Shown here: piece by piece, positions 58,119 to 64,000 of the stretch
How positions within the stretch are numbered: position 1 is the stretch's first letter
Layout: each line of letters opens with the position of its first letter
Source of the DNA: Trebonia sp963843745
GTDB lineage: Bacteria > Actinomycetota > Actinomycetes > Streptosporangiales > Streptosporangiaceae
DNA length: 64,000 nucleotides
Reading direction: 5' to 3'
Assembly: GCA_963843745.1 (NCBI GenBank)
Contig: CAWJLP010000009.1
Coordinates: 62,001-126,000 of the forward strand
The notes under the pieces: model-generated
What the model was told of the DNA's origin: nothing
Databases searched by the model: none
The model's input: the letters and a program-made list of their open reading frames with translations, nothing else
Program-made: the position numbers and the translations under genes

Positions 58119-59516
58119 ATGCGTGATTATCTCTTCATTCTGGTCCTCGCGGCGGCGGTGACCTATGTGCTGACCCCGCTGGTGCGGCGCGGCGCGATCG
58201 CCATCAAGGCGCAGCACGCGCCACGCGGCCGGGACGTGCACAAGCAGCCGACCCCGCTGCTCGGCGGGGTGGCGATCTACGGCGGTCTGGTGGCCGGGCT
58301 GCTGGTCGCGGACCGGCTCAGCTACCTCCGGCAGGCTTTTCCCTCGGCGCGGACCATCCAGGGACTGCTGCTGGCGGGCGGCCTGCTCGTCGTTATCGGG
58401 ATCGTGGACGACCGGTGGGGGCTGGGCGCGATCAGCAAGCTGGCCGGGCAGATCGCGGCGGGCGGCATCCTGGTGTGGAGCGGCGCCTACCTGCCGTGGA
58501 TACCGCTGCCTGGCAGCGAGACCCTGCTGCTCGAGCCGGACCTGAGCTACACGCTGACGATCCTGCTCGTCGTCATGACGATCAACGCGGTCAACTTCAT
58601 CGACGGCCTCGACGGGCTCGCGGCCGGCGTCGTCGGCATTTCGGCGCTCGCCTACCTGATCTACTCCTACACGCTGACCCACTCGGTCGGCATCCCGTCG
58701 CAGTCGGTGCCTGCCGTGGCGTCGGCCGTGCTCGCGGGCGCCTGCATCGGGTTCCTGCCGCACAACTTCCACCCGGCGCGGATCTTCATGGGCGACACCG
58801 GGGCGATGCTGCTCGGCCTGATGCTCGCCTACGGGCCGATCTCGAGCACCGCCTCCCTGGACCAGAACATCCTGGTCAATTACTCGCACTTGCACCCGGT
58901 CAACCGGTTCGGCACCATCTTGCCGCTGCTGCTGCCGATCGCGATCCTGATCATCCCGTACACGGACCTGCTGCTCGCGGTGATACGCAGGATCAAGGCG
59001 GGCAAGTCCCCGTTCGCGGCGGACGGCTTGCACCTGCACCACCGGCTGCTGCACATGGGGCACTCGCACCGGCAGAGCGTGCTGCTCATGTACCTGTGGG
59101 CGGTGCTGTTCTCCGGCACGGTGGTCGGCCTGTCCCTCGTCCGCATCGGCCTGATCTGGCTCGCGCTAGCCACCGTCGGCGCCATCGCCGTGCTGCTCGC
59201 GGCGACGATGCCACGGCTCCGCCCGTGGCGCGGTGCAATCGGTCCGAGACATGGGGTGCAGCGAGTACGCACGGTACGTTCCGGCGAACCTAAGGGCGCT
59301 ACCAGCTACGTGGCGGCAGCTCCGAACGAAGCGGTACCGAACGCGACGCTTCCCGACGGGATGCCCGCGCAGGGCGCGATGCTGGACGGCAGGCCCGTGA
59401 CCGGCGTGCCGCCGAACGGGTCGCCAGGAAACGGGCTGCCGGTGACCGGCATGCGCGCGAACGGGGCGGCGCGGCGCGCGCCGCTGCCCAACCCCCGGGG
59501 GCCAATCCGGCCTTGA
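58119..59516 (+). CDS. undecaprenyl-phosphate sugar-1-phosphate transferase (WecA/MraY family)
   Basis: 465 aa. Polytopic membrane enzyme (about 10-11 helices over residues 1-365). Motifs: RDVHKQPTPLLGGVAIYGG, the catalytic VIGIVDDRWGLG, NFIDGLDGLAAG, ARIFMGDTGAMLLG and the WecA-type histidine box HLHHRLLHMGHSHRQSV. It transfers GlcNAc-1-P (or a similar sugar) to decaprenyl phosphate for arabinogalactan, teichoic acid or capsule synthesis. The tail (about 390-465) is low-complexity with repeated G-M/V-PxxG units. It directly precedes the ATP synthase operon, as in streptomycetes. Confidence 0.92.
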   Translation: MRDYLFILVLAAAVTYVLTPLVRRGAIAIKAQHAPRGRDVHKQPTPLLGGVAIYGGLVAGLLVADRLSYLRQAFPSARTIQGLLLAGGLLVVIGIVDDRWGLGAISKLAGQIAAGGILVWSGAYLPWIPLPGSETLLLEPDLSYTLTILLVVMTINAVNFIDGLDGLAAGVVGISALAYLIYSYTLTHSVGIPSQSVPAVASAVLAGACIGFLPHNFHPARIFMGDTGAMLLGLMLAYGPISSTASLDQNILVNYSHLHPVNRFGTILPLLLPIAILIIPYTDLLLAVIRRIKAGKSPFAADGLHLHHRLLHMGHSHRQSVLLMYLWAVLFSGTVVGLSLVRIGLIWLALATVGAIAVLLAATMPRLRPWRGAIGPRHGVQRVRTVRSGEPKGATSYVAAAPNEAVPNATLPDGMPAQGAMLDGRPVTGVPPNGSPGNGLPVTGMRANGAARRAPLPNPRGPIRP

Positions 59517-59684
59517 CGTTCGGGACGCCTGGGGCAGGCGGGATCGGTGAGGGTACTGGGGCTAGCGTGCCGGATTTTGGCGCTAATCACTGTCCGACGT
59601 GCCGGAACTTGGTGAGGGGGCCCTCGCGGGGCCGCCCTAGAGTCATGTAAAGTCAGCAATCAGGTAAAGTAACAGTCAAGAAGC

Positions 59685-59702
59685 TTGTGATACGCTTCAC
59701 AA
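59685..59702. promoter_or_regulatory. Rex-like operator (TTGTGA-N6-TCACAA) upstream of the atp operon
   Basis: TTGTGATACGCTTCACAA (59685-59702) is an 18-bp inverted repeat, extended to 22 bp by GC/GC flanks (59683-59704). It matches the consensus of the redox repressor Rex, which senses the NADH/NAD+ ratio in actinomycetes. It lies 175 bp upstream of the first atp gene, in the 360-bp gap 59517-59876, which contains no gene. Confidence 0.6.
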
Positions 59703-59876
59703 GCACCTCCCCTGCTGGCAAGCGAGAGGCCCGTGATACTTTTCGTGGACCGCGGCAAGCCCGGGTATCCAGGCCGCGGGCGTGGTCTCGCCCCTTCGCG
59801 CGCCGTGTCCAGGGAGGCTCCGCTGGGGCGAACCCATCCGAGCAACGAAGCGAGCGATCCCTCAGGAGCCAAGCAG

Positions 59877-60287
59877 ATGATGGCAACCTATGGCCGCGTA
59901 GTACGGCGCTCGGCCGCGCTCACCGGCGCGGTCGCTGCCGTATGCGTCGCCGTCTGCGCCGCGCTGGGCGGTACCAAGGGCCTTTACGGCGCGCTGATCG
60001 GGGTGGCGATCGTCACGGCGTTCTTCGGCATCAGCGTGCTCGTCGTGGGCCGTGCAGCGAAGATCAGCCCGCAGGTCATGATGGCCGCGGCCATGATCAG
60101 CTACGTGGTCAAGATCATCGGCTTCGCGATCGTGGTGATCCTGCTAGGCAAGTCCACCGCGTTCAACGGCCGGATGCTCGGCTTCACCGCGATCATCTGC
60201 ATCCTGGCCTGGGGCGTGGCGGAGGTCGTCACCACGATAAGGCTCAAGCTCCCGTATGTGGACCCGGACGGGAGCGGTCAGGCGTGA
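59877..60287 (+). CDS. AtpI-like membrane protein at the head of the ATP synthase operon
   Basis: 136 aa from ATG 59877, chosen by AGGAG 8 nt upstream; the frame is open to 59733 but without family-like sequence. Four hydrophobic helices (about 13-35, 38-58, 68-90, 100-120), ending in TIRLKLPYVDPDGSG. In actinomycetes a protein of this size and topology heads the atp operon and is thought to help c-ring assembly or Mg2+ handling. Overlaps the next gene by GTGA. Confidence 0.8.
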   Translation: MMATYGRVVRRSAALTGAVAAVCVAVCAALGGTKGLYGALIGVAIVTAFFGISVLVVGRAAKISPQVMMAAAMISYVVKIIGFAIVVILLGKSTAFNGRMLGFTAIICILAWGVAEVVTTIRLKLPYVDPDGSGQA

Positions 60288-60625
60288 GCGACGTGAGCGT
60301 GCGCGGCCGGCAGGACACCAGCGCTGACGCGGAAGGCCGCGCCCTGGGACTGAACATCGGCTGGACGGTGTTCAGCTACCTGCTCAGCGGCATGGCCGCC
60401 TATGGTCTCATCGGCTGGCTGATCGGGCGGGCGGTGCATGTAGAGATGCTTTTCCCGATCGGCATGCTGGTCGGGCTCGCGATCTCCATCGGCTTCATCA
60501 TCTGGCGCTATGGCCGGAACGCGGGCGCGGGCGAAAACAAGGACATGGAGACAGGCATGAGCGCGGCGGCGATCCGGCGCGCGAGCCACCGGAGGGGAAT
60601 TCCCCGGGAGGAGAAGAGCCGGTGA
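60284..60625 (+). CDS. AtpZ/AtpI-family small membrane protein
   Basis: 113 aa, GTG 60284 overlapping the upstream stop. A basic/acidic N-terminus is followed by two helices, TVFSYLLSGMAAYGLIGWLIG and MLFPIGMLVGLAISIGFIIW, and a charged C-terminus. The two-helix hairpin is that of the AtpZ/AtpI family (F0 assembly factors). The stop overlaps atpB by 4 bp. Confidence 0.82.
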   Translation: MSDVSVRGRQDTSADAEGRALGLNIGWTVFSYLLSGMAAYGLIGWLIGRAVHVEMLFPIGMLVGLAISIGFIIWRYGRNAGAGENKDMETGMSAAAIRRASHRRGIPREEKSR

Positions 60626-61428
60626 CCGGTGCCGTTGCGGCCGCCGCGGGCGGCGGCTGCCACATCTTTAGCGGGTGCGGGTTTCCCGCCCCCGGCCTGC
60701 AGGACTTCGTCTGGACGCCGCTGTTTACGATCGGCTCGTTCAGCTTCACCAAGCCGATGCTGCTCGCGATCCTGGCCGCGGTCGTGGTGATCGGGTTCTT
60801 CTGGGCGGCGTTCCGCAAGCCCAAGCTGATCCCGGGCCGCACGCAGAGCCTCGGCGAGCTGGCCATCCTGGCCGTGCGGGACCAGATCCTCCGCCCGTCG
60901 CTGGGCAGGAAGGGCGACTCGTACCTGCCGTTCCTCGTGTCGCTGTTCTTCTTCATCTACATCATGAACGTGATGGAGCTGATCCCGATCCTGCAGTTCC
61001 CGGTCACGTCCAGGATCGGCTTCGTCTGGCCGATGGTGTTCATCGTCTACTTCCTCTACCTGTACCTGGGCGTCAAGCACCAGGGCGCCTGGGGCTACCT
61101 CAGGAACATGATCCCGCCGGGCGTGCCGTGGCCGATCTACATCATCCTGGTCCCGGTCGAACTGCTCAGGTTCTTCGTCTTCCAGCCGTTCACGCTGGGG
61201 GTGCGGCTGTTCGGGAACATGTTCGCCGGTCACCTGCTGCTGACGATCTTCACGATCGCGTCGTGGTACCTGCTGAGCCTGTCCGTCGGCCTGCTGTACG
61301 CCGCGGGCTCGTTCGCGCTGGCGATCTTCGTCTTCGTGCTCGAGACCCTGGTCACCCTGCTGCAGGCGTTCATCTTCACCACGCTGACCGCGACCTACAT
61401 AGCCAGCTCCGTGGAACCGGCTCACTAA
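60622..61428 (+). CDS. atpB: ATP synthase F0 subunit a
   Basis: 268 aa, GTG start. Five to six membrane helices; the essential proton-channel arginine is Arg195 in PFTLGVRLFGNMFAGHLLL, with other channel residues in MNVMELIP and TLVTLLQAFIFTTLTATYI. It forms the half-channels for proton flow to the c-ring. GTGA overlap with the AtpZ-like gene. Confidence 0.96.
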   Translation: MTGAVAAAAGGGCHIFSGCGFPAPGLQDFVWTPLFTIGSFSFTKPMLLAILAAVVVIGFFWAAFRKPKLIPGRTQSLGELAILAVRDQILRPSLGRKGDSYLPFLVSLFFFIYIMNVMELIPILQFPVTSRIGFVWPMVFIVYFLYLYLGVKHQGAWGYLRNMIPPGVPWPIYIILVPVELLRFFVFQPFTLGVRLFGNMFAGHLLLTIFTIASWYLLSLSVGLLYAAGSFALAIFVFVLETLVTLLQAFIFTTLTATYIASSVEPAH

Positions 61429-61505
61429 CCCGCACCCGACTTCCCTGACCACGAGTTTCCTGTCAAAGAGGCCAACGGGCCGCAACGTAGTAAAGGAATG
61501 AAACA

Positions 61506-61760
61506 ATGTCACTCGCCGCTACTCTCGCCGCCAGCAGCTCGACGTTGAACATCAACATCGGCGCGGTCGCCTACGGTCTCGCCGCCATCGGCCCGGGCAT
61601 CGGCATTGGCCTGGTGTTCGGTCACGCGATCGAGGCCATGGCCCGGCAGCCAGAGGCCACGGGACGCATCTCGCTGTACATGTGGATCGGCTTCTCGCTC
61701 ACCGAGGCGCTCGCCCTGATCGGCCTCGTGGCCCCGTTCATCTTCAAGTACGCCTCCTGA
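61506..61760 (+). CDS. atpE: ATP synthase F0 subunit c
   Basis: 84-aa hairpin lipid-embedded subunit. Helix 1 contains AYGLAAIGPGIGIGLVFGHAIEAMARQPE (loop ARQPE typical), helix 2 has the proton-carrying Glu67 in SLTEALALIGLV. No sodium-binding signature beyond that. RBS AAAGGAAT lies just upstream. Confidence 0.97.
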   Translation: MSLAATLAASSSTLNINIGAVAYGLAAIGPGIGIGLVFGHAIEAMARQPEATGRISLYMWIGFSLTEALALIGLVAPFIFKYAS

Positions 61761-61785
61761 ACCCCGTCCAGGAAGTGAGCGAACC

Positions 61786-62388
61786 ATGACTCCACTCGCT
61801 GCCGACACGGCGTCGTATAACCCGCTGCTGCCCTCGTGGCCCGAGTTCATCATCGGCACGATCCTTTTCGTCTTGGTGTTCGGCTTCCTCGCCAAGATAG
61901 GCCTGCCGCGGATTATGAAGACGCTCGAGGAGCGCCACGACCAGATCGAGGGCGGCATCAACCGGGCCGACGAGGCGCAGGCCGAGGCGCAGGCGGTGCT
62001 CCAGCAGTACCGGGCGCAGCTCGACGACGCCAGGCACGAAGCCGCGCGGATGCGCGAGGAGGCCAGGGAGCAGGGCGCCGCGATCATCGCCGAGATGCGG
62101 GAGCGCGCCGAGGCGGAGGCACGCCGGATCACCGAGGCCGCGCAGTCCCAGATCGAGGCGGACCGGCAGCAGGCGTTCACCTCGCTGCGCAGCGAGGTCG
62201 GGGCGCTGGCGACCGAGCTGGCCAGCCGCATCGTGGGCGAGTCGCTCACCGACGTGGCACGGCAGCGCCGGATGGTCGACCGCTTCCTTGCCGAGCTCGA
62301 CTCGGGGGACGGCGGCGCTGCCGTCGGCGCCCGTGGCGCGGGAGAGGCCGCTGGGCAGGCCACGACCCCGACGGGGGCCGGGCAGTAA
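61786..62388 (+). CDS. atpF: ATP synthase F0 subunit b
   Basis: 200 aa. One N-terminal membrane helix (about 18-40; FIIGTILFVLVFGFLAKIGLP), then a long charged coiled-coil stalk (about 45-170) rich in Glu/Arg/Ala heptads, ending in a Gly/Ala-rich tail. It forms the peripheral stalk with delta. Stop TAA overlaps the atpH ATG by one base (TAATG). Confidence 0.95.
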   Translation: MTPLAADTASYNPLLPSWPEFIIGTILFVLVFGFLAKIGLPRIMKTLEERHDQIEGGINRADEAQAEAQAVLQQYRAQLDDARHEAARMREEAREQGAAIIAEMRERAEAEARRITEAAQSQIEADRQQAFTSLRSEVGALATELASRIVGESLTDVARQRRMVDRFLAELDSGDGGAAVGARGAGEAAGQATTPTGAGQ

Positions 62389-63194
62389 TGCGCGGCGCCA
62401 GCAGGGCCTCCTACGCCGGGCTGCGGGAGGGGCTGTCCGCGATCTCGACCGCCGACAGCGCCGACCGGGTCGGGGACGAGCTGTTCGCGGTCGTCCGGCT
62501 GCTCGACTCCGAGCATGGCCTGCGGCGCGCGCTGGCGGACCCGACCAAGCCGCCGGAGGAGAAGGCGGCGGTGGCGGGGCGGCTGCTGCACGGCAGGGTG
62601 TCCGCGGAAACCGAGGAGCTGGTAGTCGCGGCCGTGTCGGCCCGCTGGGCCAGCTCCAGCGACCTGGCCGACGCGATCGAGCAGCTCGCCATCGAGGCGT
62701 TCACGGTGTCCGCACAGCGCAGGCACAAGCTGGACGACCTGGAGGACGACCTGTTCAGGTTCGGTCGCCTGGTGTCCGGGCAGCCGGCGCTGCGGTCGGC
62801 GCTGATCGGGCCCGCACCAGAGAACGCCAAGCGTGACCTGCTGGCCAACTTGCTGGAGGACAAGGTCAGCTCGCCGTCGATGAGCCTGATCACGCAGCTG
62901 CTGACGCACACCCGGGGCCGTTCCCCGCAGGCGGCGCTCGACCTGGCCGCCGGGATAGCGGCCCGGCGACGGGAACAGCTCATGGCGGTGGTGCGTGTCG
63001 CCACCGAGCTGACAGCGGAACAGCGGACCAGGCTCGCTGAGACGCTCACCGCGGCCTACGGCCAGGGAATTCACCTGAATGTCGTGCACGATCCGGCGGT
63101 CATAGGTGGCGTGTCCATCATGATCGGTGATGAGCTGATAGACGGGACCGTGGCCAGCCGCCTGGCCGAGGTCCGGCGCAAACTCGCAGGCTGA
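62388..63194 (+). CDS. atpH: ATP synthase F1 subunit delta
   Basis: 268 aa, longer than the ~180 aa of E. coli delta, as usual in actinobacteria. N-terminal helical bundle (SYAGLREGLSAI..., DELFAVVRLLDSEHGLRRALADPTK), C-terminal beta-rich part with AVVRVATELTAEQRTRLAETL and DPAVIGGVSIMIGDELIDGTV. It links F1 to the b stalk. ATG overlaps the atpF stop. Confidence 0.95.
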   Translation: MRGASRASYAGLREGLSAISTADSADRVGDELFAVVRLLDSEHGLRRALADPTKPPEEKAAVAGRLLHGRVSAETEELVVAAVSARWASSSDLADAIEQLAIEAFTVSAQRRHKLDDLEDDLFRFGRLVSGQPALRSALIGPAPENAKRDLLANLLEDKVSSPSMSLITQLLTHTRGRSPQAALDLAAGIAARRREQLMAVVRVATELTAEQRTRLAETLTAAYGQGIHLNVVHDPAVIGGVSIMIGDELIDGTVASRLAEVRRKLAG

Positions 63195-63280
63195 CGAGGC
63201 TTGATTCGGCCGGCGCGAAGCCCGGCCCCGGGTGGCCGGCGGGATAGCCCGCCCAGGAACACACGAACGGAATGGGGAAC

Positions 63281-64000
63281 ATGGCGGAGCTGACAATCCG
63301 GCCGGATGAGATCCGCGACGCACTGGCGCGGTTCGTCGAAGAATACGAGCCCGCTGGTGCCGAGCGTGAAGAGGTCGGCACAGTCACCGACTGCGGTGAC
63401 GGTATCGCCCACGTCGAGGGCCTGCCCTCGGCCATGGCGAACGAGCTCCTCGAGTTCGAGAACGGCGTCCGCGGCCTCGCGCTGAACCTGGATATCCGCG
63501 AGATCGGCGTGGTCATCCTCGGTGAGTTCTCCGAAATCGAGGAGGGCCAGCAGGTAAAGCGGACCGGGGAGGTGCTGTCCGTCCCGGTCGGCGACGCGTT
63601 CCTCGGCCGGATGGTCGGCCCGCTCGGCGAGCCGCTCGACGGCCTCGGCCCTGTCGAGGACACCACGCTGCGCGCCCTGGAACTGCAGGCGCCGTCGGTC
63701 GTGCAGCGGCAGCCGGTGAAGGAGCCGCTGCAGACCGGCATCAAGGCGATCGACGCGATGACCGCGATCGGCCGCGGCCAGCGCCAGCTGATCATCGGCG
63801 ACCGGCAGACCGGCAAGACCGCGATCGCGATCGACACGATCATCAACCAGAAGGACAACTGGGCGTCCGGTGACCCGCTCCGCCAGGTGCGCTGCATCTA
63901 CGTCGCGGTCGGCCAGAAGGGCTCGACGATCGCCGGCATCAAGCAGGCCCTTGAAGAGGCCGGGGCGATGGAGTACACCACGATCGTCGCCGCGCCCGCG
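63281..64000 (+). CDS. atpA: ATP synthase F1 subunit alpha (3' end beyond window)
   Basis: 240 codons visible, reading MAELTIRPDEIRDALARFVE, then the beta-barrel domain and the nucleotide-binding domain with P-loop GDRQTGKT (about 173-180) and AIDAMTAIGRGQRQL before it, YVAVGQKGSTIAGI after it. The start is ATG 63281; ATG 63272 in frame would add three residues. The non-catalytic alpha subunit; gene continues off the right edge, with the rest of F1 presumably following. Confidence 0.96.
   Translation, partial: MAELTIRPDEIRDALARFVEEYEPAGAEREEVGTVTDCGDGIAHVEGLPSAMANELLEFENGVRGLALNLDIREIGVVILGEFSEIEEGQQVKRTGEVLSVPVGDAFLGRMVGPLGEPLDGLGPVEDTTLRALELQAPSVVQRQPVKEPLQTGIKAIDAMTAIGRGQRQLIIGDRQTGKTAIAIDTIINQKDNWASGDPLRQVRCIYVAVGQKGSTIAGIKQALEEAGAMEYTTIVAAPA

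Noticed and set aside
55569..59069. An 1166-codon open frame antisense to the tsa and wecA genes
   Set aside because: Same mirror effect; it crosses several well-supported genes and resembles no protein.

Overview
The window is a piece of a very GC-rich chromosome with short intergenic spaces, many GTG starts, ATGA/GTGA overlaps, F420- and mycofactocin-type enzymes, and the gene order lysA-hom-thrC-thrB-rho-rpmE-prfA-prmC-...-atpIBEFHA. Together these indicate an actinomycete (Actinomycetota), most likely a soil lineage near Streptosporangiales/Treboniaceae or Streptomyces; the genus cannot be fixed from sequence alone. There is no prophage, transposase, CRISPR array or plasmid module.

Left part (1-25 kb): a moeZ-manA-MGMT-like-adnA-adnB-purM-nudC neighbourhood that resembles the mycobacterial moeZ/adnAB/nudC locus. 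It is interspersed with hydrolases, a methyltransferase, a mycosin-like protease pair, and a GntR/ABC exporter cassette that separates the two subunits of the AdnAB recombination motor-nuclease. Two intergenic regions here are unusual: 1.66-2.33 kb (stacked hairpins and an operator-like palindrome array) and 3.82-3.87 kb (a perfect 50-bp palindrome).

Middle part (23-42.8 kb): accessory redox and catabolic genes. These are an F420-type PPOX protein, two luciferase-like (LLM) oxidoreductases, a flavodoxin-fold reductase, an orphan MftD-like flavoenzyme, epoxide hydrolase, a VOC protein, a GH12 glucanase lipoprotein, a large LuxR-type ATPase regulator, a CrtI-like oxidoreductase, a PP2C phosphatase, an MMPL transporter and 4-hydroxyphenylpyruvate dioxygenase. 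Two genes here have lost their expected stop codons and read into neighbours. A peptidoglycan-hydrolase-like gene lies between tRNA-Arg(CCG) and a decayed duplicate of its own 3' end plus a tRNA fragment.

Right part (42.8-64 kb): core genes on the + strand. They comprise a lone receiver protein, NrtL (an ArgS-derived protein without a catalytic domain), lysine/threonine biosynthesis (lysA, hom, thrC, thrB), rho, rpmE, prfA, prmC, a complete tsaE-tsaB-tsaC-tsaD set for t6A tRNA modification followed by a second TsaC/Sua5, a WecA-type phosphoglycosyl transferase, and the start of the F1Fo ATP synthase operon, which has a Rex-like operator upstream and runs off the right edge inside atpA.

The best candidates for something new are the tsaEBCD block, which looks inserted between prmC and the usual sua5; the family of long extragenic palindromes and inverted-repeat clusters; and the tRNA-Arg-associated duplication.
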